This document shows, piece by piece, positions 7,357-18,900 of a DNA stretch of 64,000 nucleotides (positions are counted from its first letter, which is position 1; each line of letters begins with the position of its first letter). Both the position numbers and the translations under genes were made by a program. The notes under the pieces were generated by a model. It had not been told where the DNA came from. It ran no database searches and was given only the letters and a program-made list of their open reading frames with translations. The stretch spans positions 1 to 64,000 of the forward strand of contig NZ_BCVN01000009.1 in NCBI RefSeq assembly GCF_001591765.1. Direction: 5' to 3'. This DNA is from Pseudolactococcus raffinolactis NBRC 100932 (GTDB lineage Bacteria; Bacillota; Bacilli; Lactobacillales; Streptococcaceae).

Positions 7357-8511
7357 CTGTTGTTGATTAATCAAGAGGACTAAGGCTGATAAAATCACCG
7401 TTAAGAGCAAGATTAAAGCAGGAAAAATGCTAAAATTCATGACTTTAAATAAGGCCCCAAATAACAAGGGAAAGACAAGAATCCCTAACATACAAAATCC
7501 GACATTATAAGAGATGACCTTTTGCGCAATGGGCTCTGGATACATTTGATTGGGTAACATCATCATCAACGGATAGAGGGGCGCCATCGCCAAACCTATC
7601 AAAAAGACTGATGCCATTGTATAAAAACCAGGTGGGAAGAAGAGGGTTATGCTCATCAACAGCAAAAGTCCTAAATGACTGTAAATGATTGTTTTATCCG
7701 TCATGAAGCGCGTTAGCGCACCTGTAACGAATCGTCCAACCATCAGGCCTAACCAAAATAGGGTAGTATAGAAGGCAGCCTGGGCACTGTTGACCTGAAA
7801 ATTTTCCACATAGTAGGTCGCTAGGAAGATCCCCATAACTGCTTCTATGGCATAAAAGAAATAAAAAATAGGATTGATGAGATGTCTGAGCTGAAAAGTC
7901 TGACTTAAACCCGCATCTGGTTTATCCTCACGCTCAGAGGTAGCAACATCACGTTCAGCGAAGTGACTGCGATAGACAAAAATCAGCAACAAGATCAATA
8001 TTTCAAGCAAGGCAATGGTACCGATAGCTAAACACCAACTTGAAAAACTAGATAGGAAGAATGTCAAAATTGCAGCACTCATGCTGACGCCAACCCCGTA
8101 AAATCCATGGAGAAGACTCATAAGTGAGCTGGGTAAATGTTTGGCCGCAAAGTGATTGACGGTAACATCAATTGCCCCTTGTCCGATGCCCATAAAGGGT
8201 GTGCATATGAAAAGTACGATGGGGTTTGAGCTCACGATCATGAGGATTAAGCCAATAATGACACAAAGCATGCTCATCAAGATGACTTGGGCTACCGTTA
8301 AATATTTCGCAATTTTAGTATAGAGCATGCTAGAGAAGAATGAAAAGAGGAGCATGATTGTGGTCAGGTAGCTGACTTGACTAGCACCCATGGCATAGCT
8401 CTGACGCATACTGGGCCAGGCACTCCCTAAAATAGAGTCTGGCAAGCCTAGGGAGATGTAGATGATGAAATTTAAAACAACAAGTGTTGAAAGTGTGACT
8501 TTTTTAGACAT
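7348..8511 (-). CDS. MFS transporter
   Basis: A 387-aa protein with about 12 membrane helices of the major facilitator superfamily (early SLGLPDSILGSAWPSMR motif, RHLINPIFYFFYAIEAVMG in the second half). The pattern resembles the FucP/YfkF-like sugar or general MFS subgroup; the substrate cannot be read from sequence. The start is set at ATG 8511 with AGAGG 6 bases upstream; a TTG five codons earlier lacks a Shine-Dalgarno sequence. A cre-like palindrome lies 51 bases upstream, suggesting carbon-catabolite control and so perhaps a sugar substrate. Confidence 0.85.
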   Translation of the reverse strand: MSKKVTLSTLVVLNFIIYISLGLPDSILGSAWPSMRQSYAMGASQVSYLTTIMLLFSFFSSMLYTKIAKYLTVAQVILMSMLCVIIGLILMIVSSNPIVLFICTPFMGIGQGAIDVTVNHFAAKHLPSSLMSLLHGFYGVGVSMSAAILTFFLSSFSSWCLAIGTIALLEILILLLIFVYRSHFAERDVATSEREDKPDAGLSQTFQLRHLINPIFYFFYAIEAVMGIFLATYYVENFQVNSAQAAFYTTLFWLGLMVGRFVTGALTRFMTDKTIIYSHLGLLLLMSITLFFPPGFYTMASVFLIGLAMAPLYPLMMMLPNQMYPEPIAQKVISYNVGFCMLGILVFPLLFGALFKVMNFSIFPALILLLTVILSALVLLINQQQKK

Positions 8512-8561
8512 GATAACCTCTGTCAATCTATGGGGGAGTTAATATAATCGTTCCAATAGCA

Positions 8562-8575
8562 ATAAAGCGCTTTCC
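8562..8575 (-). promoter_or_regulatory. cre-like site before the MFS gene
   Basis: The core AAAGCGCTTT is a perfect palindrome matching the centre of the CcpA cre consensus, with mismatches only at the outer positions. It overlaps the expected -35 region of a promoter whose -10 would be TATATT at 8541-8546. ccpA is the next gene upstream. Confidence 0.45.
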
Positions 8576-8761
8576 ATCATTATAACATGAATGTCAGTCA
8601 TTTTTCTTTCAATTTTATAAATATAGTAGACATTGTGTTCCCTCTATGCTCTCACTTTGTTATATAACCTTCTACTCGACTTACCTTATCATTTCAATGA
8701 AAGAGTGTTTTTACCAATTTCGTATTGTTTCTCACGATTCATCATGCTAATTTTCAATTTG

Positions 8762-8832
8762 TCGAAAGTTACACAAAAATAGGCTATGAATGATTTTCGA
8801 TAATCATCGGAAATCATTCATAGCCTATTATT
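8762..8832. repeat. Hairpin repeat element, copy 1 (terminator of ccpA)
   Basis: A 24-bp stem with one mismatch (8778-8801 with 8806-8829) around a 4-base loop. On the minus strand it is followed by TATTTTTGTGTAACTTTCGA. It lies 35 bases past the ccpA stop and can serve as its terminator. The sequence after the T run is shared with copies at 21671-21744 and 25912-25985, so this is a repeat family, not just a terminator. The rest of the 8512-8866 gap shows only the cre-like site and the MFS promoter. Confidence 0.8.
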
Positions 8833-8866
8833 TAGAAGAATTTTAACTTAATCTTCTAATCTTAAT

Positions 8867-9865
8867 TTATTTACTTGAGCCACGTTTGACAAAACCGTGT
8901 GGTAAAATCACACGCTTGCCCTCAACTTCTTCTTTATTCATCATTTTAGTCAAGAGACGCATTGATACTGCACCTAAGTCATATAATGGTTGCTCAATAG
9001 ATGATAGCGTCGGACGTGTGAATTCTGTGATGACTGAGTTGTTGGCTGTGATGATTTCAAAGTCTTCAGGGACATTCACACCACTATTAACCAAGCCATT
9101 TAACAAGCCAACGGCTACTTCATCATCCGTTACGACAGCTGCAGTAGCGCCAGAAGCCTTAACCCGTTCTGCCAATTTCAAACCTGCAGGATAGCTGTAA
9201 GTTGTTTCAAAAACAAGTCCTTCAGAAAAAGTCAGGCCAGCCTCAGCCAAAGCCGCTTGGTAGCCGGACAAACGTTCTTTACCATTGATTGCGTTAACCA
9301 TCGGACCCGCAACCAGCGCAATTTTTTGATTGTTTTTCGCAAGCTCTAAGGTCACTTCCTTAGTTGCTACCGTATAGTCGATATTAACAGACGGAATTTG
9401 ATCTTCTGGATCAACAGCTCCAGCCAAAACAATCGGCGTACGTGTACGTGAGAATTCCGCACGGATTTTATCGGACAAGTTGTGCGCGAGGAAAACCAAC
9501 CCATCAACCTGCTTGGCAAGCAAAGTATTGACTACGTTGATTTCTTTACCATCATCACCGTCTGAATTTGCAATGACGATATTATATTTATACATGGTCG
9601 CGATGTCATCAATCCCACGCGCCAAACTCGCAAAATAGCTGTTGGCAATGTCGGGTATCACGACACCAACAGTTGTTGTTTTTTTAGAGGCCAGACCACG
9701 AGCCACTGCATTTGGGCGGTAGTCTAAACGTTCGATGACGTCTAAAACCTTGCGGCGTGTTGTTTCTTTCACATTTTGATTACCATTGACAACACGGCTG
9801 ACCGTTGCCATCGAGACGCCAGCTTCACGCGCGACATCGTATATTGTAATTGTTTCGCTTTCCAT
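8867..9865 (-). CDS. ccpA: Catabolite control protein A
   Basis: A 332-aa LacI/GalR-type regulator. The N-terminal helix-turn-helix and hinge (TIYDVAREAGVSMATVSRVV and RPNAVARGLASKKTTTVGV) are followed by a periplasmic-binding-protein-like core (DIANSYFASLARGIDD, VDGLVFLAHNL, AAVVTDDEVAVGLLNG, ILPHGFVKRGSSK). Length and motifs match CcpA, the HPr-Ser-P-dependent master regulator of carbon catabolite control, which binds cre sites. In streptococci and lactococci ccpA lies next to divergent pepQ; here gdhA stands between them. Upstream sequence has a near-perfect cre (9948-9961) and an AT-rich palindrome (9902-9920), pointing to autoregulation. Confidence 0.96.
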   Translation of the reverse strand: MESETITIYDVAREAGVSMATVSRVVNGNQNVKETTRRKVLDVIERLDYRPNAVARGLASKKTTTVGVVIPDIANSYFASLARGIDDIATMYKYNIVIANSDGDDGKEINVVNTLLAKQVDGLVFLAHNLSDKIRAEFSRTRTPIVLAGAVDPEDQIPSVNIDYTVATKEVTLELAKNNQKIALVAGPMVNAINGKERLSGYQAALAEAGLTFSEGLVFETTYSYPAGLKLAERVKASGATAAVVTDDEVAVGLLNGLVNSGVNVPEDFEIITANNSVITEFTRPTLSSIEQPLYDLGAVSMRLLTKMMNKEEVEGKRVILPHGFVKRGSSK

Positions 9866-9901
9866 TTTTACATACTCCTTATTTATATTGTATCTCTTTT
9901 C

Positions 9902-9920
9902 ATGAAAATAATATTTTCAT
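9902..9920 (-). promoter_or_regulatory. AT-rich palindrome before ccpA
   Basis: ATGAAAAT and ATTTTCAT are perfect reverse complements separated by 3 bases, 37 bases upstream of the ccpA start. Possibly an operator or a second, degenerate CcpA site. Confidence 0.4.
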
Positions 9921-9947
9921 TTCATTCCTATATATTTTATCACTTTA

Positions 9948-9961
9948 TGAAAAGGTTTTCA
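9948..9961 (-). promoter_or_regulatory. Candidate cre site before ccpA
   Basis: TGAAAAGGTTTTCA is a palindrome one base away from the strong cre form TGAAAACGTTTTCA. It lies about 80 bases upstream of ccpA, consistent with autoregulation. The rest of the 9866-10161 gap shows no gene. Confidence 0.5.
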
Positions 9962-10161
9962 AGAACTTTTGCATCTTTTTTTCAAAAAAATTCAATTTTT
10001 AATTAAAATAACTCCTTAGACAAGAATATCCTTGTTATCAGAGTGCTTTACCGTTAAAAAATACACAAAAACACGCCTTGCAAAAGTGTCATCGTGATTC
10101 AAACAAAACCACTCTAACACCTCTCCGAACTGCGTGTCTGTTATTTGATTATACTTTGTTC

Positions 10162-11565
<1,404 letters not shown>

Positions 11566-11668
11566 CTACCTAAAAACCATTCTATTTGTTTCAATTTTCA
11601 ATCTTTATTAGATAACTATGACGTATTTTAGTATGGCAATTTGAGTCACAAAGTGGCAAAATAGAGGT

Positions 11669-12757
11669 ATGACAAAACTTACTGAAATTGCCACATATCT
11701 CGGCAAAGAAAATTGGGATATGACTTTTATCACCAATCCAACGACTGTTAATTATTTGACAGGTTTTGCGATGGATCCTCATGAACGGATTTTAGGCTTG
11801 ATGATTTTCCCTGATCGCACACCACTACTTTTCACGCCTGAGCTTGAAGTTGAAAAAGCCAAGGCTCATGTTAATTTTGATGTCATCGGTTATGCGGACA
11901 GCGAAAATCCTTGGGCAAAAATTAAGGCCCACTTAGCTAGTCTCAACATCAAAACAATTGCAGTCGAATATGATCACCTGATTCTCAGTAAATCTGACGG
12001 TTTGAAATCCGTCTTTGACGGCATCTCTTTTGAAAACCTGACACCATTGATCAACCGGATGCGCCTGATTAAGTCAGATGATGAGATCCAAAAAATGATC
12101 GTCGCGGGTGATTATGCGGATAGATGCTTTGACATCGGATTTCAGTTTGCTTCCTCTGAGCAGGGGTTGACTGAGATGGATGTGGTCGCAAAGATCGAGT
12201 TTGAAATGAAGCGTCAGGGCATTTCTGAGATGAGTTTTGATACCATGGTTTTAACTGGTGCGCGTGCAGCTAATCCGCATGGTGTGCCTGAAGCAGTTGC
12301 CATTCAGCAAAATAAACTCTTACTTTTTGACTTGGGTGTCATGTCTAATGGCTATGCTTCTGATGCCAGCCGGACGATTGCCATTGGTCAGCCGAGTGAC
12401 TTTGATCGGAAAATCTATGAGATTACACGTGAGGCGCAACAAGCTGCTTTTGATTTTGTGAAACCTGGTGTGACGGCTTTTGAAGTCGATAAAGTGGCGC
12501 GTGATGTGATCACGAAAGCTGGTTATGGCGAGTACTTCACACATCGGACTGGCCATGGGATTGGTATGGATGTGCATGAGTTTCCGTCTATTGGTGGTAG
12601 CGAAGATATTACCATCGAAAAAGGCATGTGTTTCTCTATTGAACCTGGTATTTATATTCCTAACCAAGTGGGTGTGCGCATCGAGGACTGCCTCTATGTG
12701 GCAGAAACTGGTGCTAAAAGTTTTACTCAAACATCCAAAGATTTACTCATTTTTTAA
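11669..12757 (+). CDS. pepQ: Xaa-Pro dipeptidase
   Basis: A 362-aa M24-family metallopeptidase that splits X-Pro dipeptides in the cytoplasm. The N-terminal creatinase-like domain is followed by the pita-bread fold with its metal ligands in [20 protein letters not shown] (two Asp), [13 protein letters not shown] (His), SIEPGIY (Glu) and VGVRIED (Glu). The start has AGAGG 5 bases upstream. It is divergent from gdhA and ends in a hairpin terminator. In lactic acid bacteria pepQ is often under CcpA control and next to ccpA, so the gdhA gene appears to be inserted in that pair. Confidence 0.96.
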   Translation: MTKLTEIATYLGKENWDMTFITNPTTVNYLTGFAMDPHERILGLMIFPDRTPLLFTPELEVEKAKAHVNFDVIGYADSENPWAKIKAHLASLNIKTIAVEYDHLILSKSDGLKSVFDGISFENLTPLINRMRLIKSDDEIQKMIVAGDYADRCFDIGFQFASSEQGLTEMDVVAKIEFEMKRQGISEMSFDTMVLTGARAANPHGVPEAVAIQQNKLLLFDLGVMSNGYASDASRTIAIGQPSDFDRKIYEITREAQQAAFDFVKPGVTAFEVDKVARDVITKAGYGEYFTHRTGHGIGMDVHEFPSIGGSEDITIEKGMCFSIEPGIYIPNQVGVRIEDCLYVAETGAKSFTQTSKDLLIF

Positions 12758-12767
12758 AAATAACACT

Positions 12768-12792
12768 GAGCACCCACTCAAGGTGCTTTTTG
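12768..12792 (+). terminator. Terminator of pepQ
   Basis: AGCACC (12769-12774) and GGTGCT (12782-12787) form a stem followed by a T run, 11 bases past the pepQ stop. Confidence 0.75.
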
Positions 12793-12961
12793 TTTACTTT
12801 TTTGTCAATGACTGCAATGTATTCGAAATTTTTGACAATGATAAAATTAACAAGAGATGTCAGGAAAAGTGACATACCATAAAAAACCTTCTTTATTTTC
12901 ACGCATTTTTATGATAGAATGGGAAGGAATATAGTTTGAATATTTTGAAAGGGAACCAAAC

Positions 12962-15097
12962 ATGAAGAAGAAATTATTGATACTCCTCACGGTTTTCATC
13001 GCCTTGTTCTCGGCAACTGCAGTTAAAGCCGAAAATAAAGTGGTAAAAATAGCTAGTGACTCAACCTATGCACCTTTCGAGTTCCAAGATGCCAATAAAA
13101 ATTACGTCGGCATTGATGTTGATTTGATGCAAAAAATCTCTGAGATGAATGGTTGGCAACTTGACCAATCTTTCCCTGGCTTCCAAGCTGCTCTAGATCA
13201 ACTTAATGCTGGTCAGACAGATGGTGTCATTGCTGGGATGTCCATCACAGATGAACGGAAAAAAGTCTTCTATTTTTCTGATTCTTATTATGCGTCATCA
13301 GTCGTCATTGCCACGAAACAAGGCAATAAAGTTACGGCCTATAAACAGCTAAAAGGTAAAACAGTTGGCGTTAAAAACGGCACGGCGTCACAAGATTTTC
13401 TGACAAAAAACAAAGATAAATATGGCTATACAATCAAGACCTACGATGAAGGCTCTCAACTCTATGAAAGCTTAAAAGTTGGTGCAGTTGATGCCATTAT
13501 GGATGATGAACCTGTTCTCAAATATGCCATCAATCAAGGGCAAGCCTTTGAAATCAATATGGATGGTGAAAAAATTGGTGACTACGGTTTTGCTGTCAAA
13601 AAAGGAACGCATGCTGATCTGATTACTGGCTTTAATAAGGCCTTGAAAGAACTCAGAGCTAATGGCGGCTATGATGCGATTTTAAATAAATACACTGCTA
13701 CTGATGCTGATAAAGAGATTAAACCTCTTAAGTCAGAGTATCGGATTGCATCTGATTCGCTTTTTGCCCCATTTGAATTCCAGAACTCAGCTAAAAAATA
13801 TGTTGGTATTGACGTTGATTTAATGAAGGCGATTGCCAAAAAACAAAAATTCAATGTTAGTTTAGATTTCGTTGGCTTCCAAACTGCCGTTGACCAAACA
13901 CAAGCTGGTCATGCTGATGGTATGATTGCTGGAATGTCCATCACAGACGAACGTAAAAATGTTTTCGATTTCTCAGATCCTTACTTCACAGCCAATGCAA
14001 CGGTTGCAGTTAAAAGTACAACCACTGATATCAAATCTTATAAGGATTTGAAAGGCAAAACAGTCGGTGTCAAAAACGGAACAGCGTCACAAGCTTTTAT
14101 TGATAAAAATAAAGATAAATATGGTTACAACGTTAAAGTTTTCGATGCCGCTGACACCATGTACGAAAGCTTGAACACTGGCTCTATTGATGCCTTCATG
14201 GATGATGAGCCTGTTGTCAAATATGCGATTTTACAAGGTAAGAAGTTTGCAACACCTATCGAGCCTGAAAAAATTGGGGAATACGGATTTGCTGTTAAAA
14301 AAGGCACAAATCCTGAATTACTCGCCATGTTCAATGCTGGTCTCGCTAAACTCAAAGCGAACGGTGACTACGATAAAATCGTTGAAAAATATATGGGGAA
14401 TACAGATTCTGACGATAATAAAGTCGACGAATCTACGATGATCGGTATCATCAAAAACAACTGGCAACAACTAGCACAAGGCCTTGGTTATACACTTTCT
14501 TTAACCATCGTTTCCTTTGTTTTAGCTTTACTGATTGGTGTCATCTTCGGGCTCTTTAGCGTTTCACCAAGCAAGTTTTTGAAAGGCTTCACAAGAGTCT
14601 ATGTCGATCTTGTCCGTGGTGTGCCACTTATGGTTTTGGCTATTTTCATCTTCTACGGTGTACCAAACCTAATCGAATCAATTACAGGACATTCTAGCCC
14701 ACTTAACGATTATGTTGCAGGTGTCATTGCCCTCACTTTAAATGCTTCAGCCTACATAGCTGAAATCGTCCGTGGTGGTGTAAACTCTGTGCCAATCGGT
14801 CAAATGGAAGCCTCACGCTCTCTCGGGATTTCTTATGTTAAAACGATGCGTCGCGTCATTCTCCCACAAGCGGTTAAAATTACCATTCCAAGTTTGGTTA
14901 ACCAATTCATCATTTCACTGAAAGATACAACGATTATCTCAGCGATTGGTTTGATTGAATTACTCCAAACGGGTAAAATCATCGTTGCCCGCAACTTCCA
15001 ATCATTTAAAGTTTACGGCTTAATCGCAATCATCTATCTCGTCGTCATTCTTGCTTTAACCATCTTTGCACGTCGACTTGAAAGGAATATGAAATAA
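12962..15097 (+). CDS. glnP: Glutamine ABC transporter, fused substrate-binding and permease protein
   Basis: A 711-aa protein with a signal peptide (residues 1-23, ending AVKAE), two tandem type-3 solute-binding domains (about 27-250 and 255-480, sharing GIDVDLM, [14 protein letters not shown] and [12 protein letters not shown]) and a C-terminal permease domain (about 490-711). The permease domain has the EAA-like loop [21 protein letters not shown]. This fused layout is that of lactococcal GlnP, which imports glutamine, glutamate and asparagine with GlnQ. The two binding domains differ enough to have different affinities, as known in L. lactis. The stop overlaps the glnQ start by one base. 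Confidence 0.96.
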   Translation: MKKKLLILLTVFIALFSATAVKAENKVVKIASDSTYAPFEFQDANKNYVGIDVDLMQKISEMNGWQLDQSFPGFQAALDQLNAGQTDGVIAGMSITDERKKVFYFSDSYYASSVVIATKQGNKVTAYKQLKGKTVGVKNGTASQDFLTKNKDKYGYTIKTYDEGSQLYESLKVGAVDAIMDDEPVLKYAINQGQAFEINMDGEKIGDYGFAVKKGTHADLITGFNKALKELRANGGYDAILNKYTATDADKEIKPLKSEYRIASDSLFAPFEFQNSAKKYVGIDVDLMKAIAKKQKFNVSLDFVGFQTAVDQTQAGHADGMIAGMSITDERKNVFDFSDPYFTANATVAVKSTTTDIKSYKDLKGKTVGVKNGTASQAFIDKNKDKYGYNVKVFDAADTMYESLNTGSIDAFMDDEPVVKYAILQGKKFATPIEPEKIGEYGFAVKKGTNPELLAMFNAGLAKLKANGDYDKIVEKYMGNTDSDDNKVDESTMIGIIKNNWQQLAQGLGYTLSLTIVSFVLALLIGVIFGLFSVSPSKFLKGFTRVYVDLVRGVPLMVLAIFIFYGVPNLIESITGHSSPLNDYVAGVIALTLNASAYIAEIVRGGVNSVPIGQMEASRSLGISYVKTMRRVILPQAVKITIPSLVNQFIISLKDTTIISAIGLIELLQTGKIIVARNFQSFKVYGLIAIIYLVVILALTIFARRLERNMK

Positions 15098-15837
15098 TGG
15101 CAAAATTAAAAATTGATGTCACAGATTTGCATAAATCTTATGGCAATAATGAAGTCTTAAAAGGCATTACAACCCGCTTTAACGAAGGCGATGTCGTGTG
15201 TATCATTGGTCCTTCTGGTTCTGGTAAATCAACCTTCTTAAGAACCTTAAACGGGTTAGAAGAAATCACATCTGGGACAGTCATTGTAGATGGTTATGAT
15301 TTGACCAATAAAAAGACTAATCTCAACCAAGTGCGTCAAGAGGTTGGAATGGTCTTCCAGCAGTTCAATCTTTTCCCTAATATGTCGGTAATCGACAATA
15401 TCACTTATGCACCACTTGAGCTTAAGAAAATGACCAAGGATGAGGCGCATTCCAAAGCCCTCGACTTACTTGAAAAAGTTGGTCTTTCTGATAAGGCAGA
15501 TGCTATGCCTGAGAGCTTGTCTGGTGGTCAAAAGCAACGTGTTGCGATTGCGCGTGCACTTGCTATGGATCCTGATCTCATGCTTTTTGATGAGCCAACT
15601 TCAGCGCTTGATCCAGAAATGGTTGGCGATGTGCTTGAAGTCATGCAAGAACTTGCAAAAGAAGGCATGACCATGCTGATTGTTACCCACGAAATGGGCT
15701 TTGCACGTAAGGTTGCCAACCGTGTCATCTTTACTGATGGTGGTGAAATCTTAGAAGACAGCACGCCCGATCAAGTCTTTGAAAATCCACAACATCCACG
15801 CTTGAAAGACTTTTTGAATAAGGTTTTGAATGTTTAA
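15097..15837 (+). CDS. glnQ: Glutamine ABC transporter ATPase
   Basis: A 246-aa ABC ATPase of the polar amino acid family: Walker [11 protein letters not shown]-loop FQQFNLFP, signature LSGGQKQR, Walker [15 protein letters not shown] and switch His in VTHEMGFA. It is translationally coupled to glnP (overlap at 15097) and is followed by a strong terminator. It energises GlnP uptake at the inner face of the membrane. Confidence 0.97.
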   Translation: MAKLKIDVTDLHKSYGNNEVLKGITTRFNEGDVVCIIGPSGSGKSTFLRTLNGLEEITSGTVIVDGYDLTNKKTNLNQVRQEVGMVFQQFNLFPNMSVIDNITYAPLELKKMTKDEAHSKALDLLEKVGLSDKADAMPESLSGGQKQRVAIARALAMDPDLMLFDEPTSALDPEMVGDVLEVMQELAKEGMTMLIVTHEMGFARKVANRVIFTDGGEILEDSTPDQVFENPQHPRLKDFLNKVLNV

Positions 15838-15839
15838 TT

Positions 15840-15880
15840 GAAAAATCTCTTTGCAATTTTGAATTGCAAGGAGATTTTTT
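15840..15880 (+). terminator. Terminator of glnPQ
   Basis: A stem of about 18 bp (AAAAATCTC-TTTGCAATT with its complement, one wobble) lies around a short loop and ends in a T run directly after glnQ. Confidence 0.85.
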
Positions 15881-15959
15881 ATATTATCATCTGTCTAAAA
15901 TTCGTATGACTAACTCAAAAATCCAGACAATATCTGAAATTTTACTAATTTGTTTATGT

Positions 15960-15988
15960 AAAAAAACACCTGATTAATATCAAATGTT
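15960..15988 (-). terminator. Terminator of nagB
   Basis: On the minus strand a 10-bp stem with two G-U pairs is followed by TTTTTTT, 19 bases past the nagB stop. Confidence 0.65.
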
Positions 15989-16006
15989 TAATAGACTAAC
16001 TTGATT

Positions 16007-16711
16007 TTATTTCAACAACTTAGCAGCTGCTTCGTCCACAATCACGATAACATCATCATGTTTTTGGAGGATTGAGGCTGGCATGCTTTCAGTAATTTCG
16101 CCTTCAACCATTGCTTGGATGGCTTCAGATTTACCTTCACCCCAAGCCATGAGGACGATTGTTTTAGATTTCATGATGCTTGCGATTCCCATAGAGACCG
16201 CTTTTTTAGGCACATCTGCTTCACACTCAAAGTAACGGGCGTTGGCATTGATTGTGCTTTCAGTTAAATCTACAACATGTGTTGTACTATCAAATGGTGT
16301 ACCAGGTTCGTTGAATCCGATGTGACCATTGTGACCGATACCCAAAATTTGGAAATCAATTGGATGTGCATCGATAATAGAATCGTAGTGTTTTGTCTCA
16401 GCTTCTAAATCTGCTGCTTTACCATCAGGCAAGAAGTTTTCTTTAAATGGTTTTTCGTTGAACAAATGTTGGCTCATGAAGTAACGGTATGATTGTTCAT
16501 CAGAACCATCAAGACCGACGTACTCATCTAGGTTGATAGATGTTTTATCAGAAAAATCAAGGTCGCTGTTGATGACTTGGTTGTAAAATTCAACGGGTGT
16601 TGAGCCTGTAGCCAAACCAAATGTTTGCGCACCAGCGGCGATTTGTTCTTTTAAAATGTCAAGGCCGACTTTAGCCCCTTCGAGTTGATCTTTAACTTTA
16701 ATGATTTTCAT
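16007..16711 (-). CDS. nagB: Glucosamine-6-phosphate deaminase
   Basis: A 234-aa enzyme converting glucosamine-6-P to fructose-6-P and ammonia, the last step of amino-sugar catabolism. Visible motifs are [13 protein letters not shown] (phosphate loop), [10 protein letters not shown] with the catalytic Asp, and [16 protein letters not shown]. The start is set at ATG 16711, with AAGGAG upstream; a longer frame to 16789 has no ribosome binding site and would run through the operator. It is divergent from queA, a usual pairing in streptococci and lactococci. A NagR-type dyad lies 32 bases upstream. Confidence 0.96.
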   Translation of the reverse strand: MKIIKVKDQLEGAKVGLDILKEQIAAGAQTFGLATGSTPVEFYNQVINSDLDFSDKTSINLDEYVGLDGSDEQSYRYFMSQHLFNEKPFKENFLPDGKAADLEAETKHYDSIIDAHPIDFQILGIGHNGHIGFNEPGTPFDSTTHVVDLTESTINANARYFECEADVPKKAVSMGIASIMKSKTIVLMAWGEGKSEAIQAMVEGEITESMPASILQKHDDVIVIVDEAAAKLLK

Positions 16712-16742
16712 AGTCTCTCCTTCATGCGAAGCTTTATTAATT

Positions 16743-16758
16743 ATTGGTATAGACCAAT
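16743..16758 (-). promoter_or_regulatory. NagR (GntR family) operator
   Basis: ATTGGTATAGACCAAT matches the dyad TGGTnTAnACCA recognised by GntR/HutC regulators of GlcNAc genes (NagR/YvoA), which respond to amino-sugar phosphates. It lies between nagB and queA, close to the nagB start. The regulator gene is not in the window. Confidence 0.8.
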
Positions 16759-16803
16759 TATAATACTTTTGCGTTAATTTGTCAAGCATTTACATCTCAA
16801 AAG

Positions 16804-16812
16804 TGATATAAT
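16804..16812 (+). promoter_or_regulatory. Extended -10 promoter of queA, probably leaderless
   Basis: TGATATAAT ends 7 bases before the queA ATG at 16820, so transcription should start at or next to the ATG. No Shine-Dalgarno sequence is present. Confidence 0.55.
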
Positions 16813-16819
16813 TTATTTT

Positions 16820-17851
16820 ATGAATATTGAAGACTTTAATTTTGATTTACCCGAAGCCCTGATCGCCCAAACTCCTCTAGAGAAACGCTCTGAAAGCCGC
16901 CTGCTTATTATTGACAAGGCGACGCAGACGATGACGGATCAACATTTTTATAACATCATCGATGAGTTAGAGACTGGTGATACACTGGTGCTGAATAATA
17001 CCCGCGTCCTACCTGCCCGTCTCCATGGTCAAAAAGCCGATACGGGCGGTCATATCGAGCTTCTCCTCCTAAAAAATACGGTGGACGACACCTGGGAAGT
17101 GCTTGCTAAACCCGCTAAGAAGCTGAAAAATGGCACTGTGATTTCATTTGGTGATGGTCGTTTGACAGCAACGGTTGTTGACGACACCCTAGACCATGGT
17201 GGCCGCATCGTCACTTTTAACTACGATGGCATCTTCTTAGAAGTCCTCGAAAGTCTGGGTGAAATGCCGCTCCCACCTTATATCCACGAAAAACTCAAAG
17301 ATCAAGGCCGCTACCAGACCGTCTACGCTAAAGAAAATGGTTCCGCAGCCGCACCAACAGCTGGTCTTCACTTTACGGATGACCTCTTGGCTCAGATTAA
17401 AGCCAAAGGTGTGAACATTGCTTGGGTGACCTTGCATGTTGGTCTCGGTACCTTCCGTCCTGTCAGCGTTGATAACATTGAAGAACATGATATGCATAGT
17501 GAATTTTATATCCTACCTGAAGAAACTGCTGCCATTATCAATGCCACAAAAACTGCGGGCAAACGTGTGATTGCCGTTGGGACAACATCAATCCGTACGC
17601 TTGAATCTGTTGCCCAAAAATTTGGTGGTAAAGTCCAAGCCGATAGCGACTGGACGAATATTTTCATTAAGCCAGGCTACAAATTCCAAGTCGTTGATGC
17701 CTTTTCAACCAACTTCCACTTGCCTAAGTCTACTTTGGTTATGTTAGTTTCCGCCTTTGCTGGCCGTGAATTTGTCTTAGAAGCCTACCAACACGCCATT
17801 GATGAACACTACCGCTTCTTTAGTTTTGGTGACGCCATGTTTGTCAAGTAA
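16820..17851 (+). CDS. queA: S-adenosylmethionine:tRNA ribosyltransferase-isomerase
   Basis: A 343-aa enzyme that transfers and isomerises the ribosyl part of SAM onto 7-aminomethyl-7-deazaguanine in tRNA to make epoxyqueuosine. Family motifs are [20 protein letters not shown] at the start, [50 protein letters not shown] and [10 protein letters not shown]. The length is normal. It stands divergent to nagB and ends at a bidirectional terminator. Its start has an extended -10 but no ribosome binding site, as for cvpA and the DUF939 gene. Confidence 0.97.
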   Translation: MNIEDFNFDLPEALIAQTPLEKRSESRLLIIDKATQTMTDQHFYNIIDELETGDTLVLNNTRVLPARLHGQKADTGGHIELLLLKNTVDDTWEVLAKPAKKLKNGTVISFGDGRLTATVVDDTLDHGGRIVTFNYDGIFLEVLESLGEMPLPPYIHEKLKDQGRYQTVYAKENGSAAAPTAGLHFTDDLLAQIKAKGVNIAWVTLHVGLGTFRPVSVDNIEEHDMHSEFYILPEETAAIINATKTAGKRVIAVGTTSIRTLESVAQKFGGKVQADSDWTNIFIKPGYKFQVVDAFSTNFHLPKSTLVMLVSAFAGREFVLEAYQHAIDEHYRFFSFGDAMFVK

Positions 17852-17871
17852 GGTAGTTTTGGCCTTATCAT

Positions 17872-17926
17872 AAAAATCCCCTATCTGAGTCATGCTGTCT
17901 AGCTGACTGGGATAGCGGATTTTTTC
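17872..17926. terminator. Bidirectional terminator between queA and the EamA gene
   Basis: A long imperfect stem (AAAATCC-CTATC-GAGTC paired with GACT-GGATAG-GGATTTT) has T runs on both sides, between two convergent genes. Confidence 0.75.
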
Positions 17927-17937
17927 TTGTCTTGATT

Positions 17938-18846
17938 TTAAAGCATCTCTGTCATGATGTCTGTCTTAGCATTGGCCGACTTGGTCGGCAGTTGGGCTAG
18001 GATAATGGCGGTAAAGACGAGCGCACAGCCGATGAGTTCGCGACTAGATAAGCGGTCTCCTAGGATGATAAAGCCTGCAAGAAGCGAAAAGACGTCTTCT
18101 AGGCTCATGATCATGGAAGCCACAACAGGTTTGACATGCTTTTGGGCGATAATCTGTAAGGTATAGCCGATCCCTGCTGAAATTAAACCAGCGTAGAGGA
18201 TTGAGACCCTAGCTGAGATGATCCCTGATAGTTCAAGGGGCTCAAAAAAGGGCAGTAAAATGAGGGAGATCAGCGCAGCGACGAAGAACTGGGTCATAGC
18301 GAAGTAAATCGGCTCGACTTTGGGCAGGTAATAATCTATAAAAAGGATTTGGCAGGCAAAGCCGATGGCACAAAAGAAAATATAGAAATCACCGGTTTGC
18401 ACAGTGAAGCTACCACCCGCTAGACAAAGAAGATACATGCCCAGTAGTGCAATGGCTACACTCACCCAGATGCGTAGACTGACTTTTTTCTTGAAGCCTA
18501 GCCCGATCAAGGGGATGATGATGATATAAAGCGTGGTGATGAAACCAGCCTTGCCAACAGTCGTGTACTGAATCCCGATTTGTTGGAGGAAGCTCGCGAT
18601 GAACAAAAGGACACCACAAAAACTTCCTGCTAGTAAAGACGTTTTGAGTTTAGCCTTAGTCATGTTTTTGTCGGCAAAGAAATAGGCGCAGAGTAAGACG
18701 GCAAGCCCACCTAGAAAATAACGGCTAGCACTAAAGGTCAGTGGGCCAACATCTGTCGTACCGACTTTCTGGGCGACAAAGGCGATACCCCAGATAAATG
18801 CTGTTAATATCAGCAGTAAACAAGATTCGATTTGTTTTTTAGTCAT
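17938..18846 (-). CDS. EamA/DMT family transporter
   Basis: A 302-aa protein with ten predicted membrane helices in two EamA repeats (LLILTAFIWGIAFVAQKVG and YAGLISAGIGYTLQIIAQ are typical repeat starts). The C-terminal repeat has VVASMIMSLEDVFSLLAGFI and LSSRELIGCALVFTAIILAQ. Members export or import metabolites; no substrate can be read. It converges on queA. No good Shine-Dalgarno sequence is visible. Confidence 0.88.
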   Translation of the reverse strand: MTKKQIESCLLLILTAFIWGIAFVAQKVGTTDVGPLTFSASRYFLGGLAVLLCAYFFADKNMTKAKLKTSLLAGSFCGVLLFIASFLQQIGIQYTTVGKAGFITTLYIIIIPLIGLGFKKKVSLRIWVSVAIALLGMYLLCLAGGSFTVQTGDFYIFFCAIGFACQILFIDYYLPKVEPIYFAMTQFFVAALISLILLPFFEPLELSGIISARVSILYAGLISAGIGYTLQIIAQKHVKPVVASMIMSLEDVFSLLAGFIILGDRLSSRELIGCALVFTAIILAQLPTKSANAKTDIMTEML

Positions 18847-18900
18847 GGTACTGAGGTTTCACTTTCTAATATATAGAGTCAATTAATCAAATATTTTGAG

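Noticed and set aside
16712-16789. Longer NagB start
   Set aside because: It would read through the NagR operator and lacks a ribosome binding site; MKIIKV at 16711 matches the family start.
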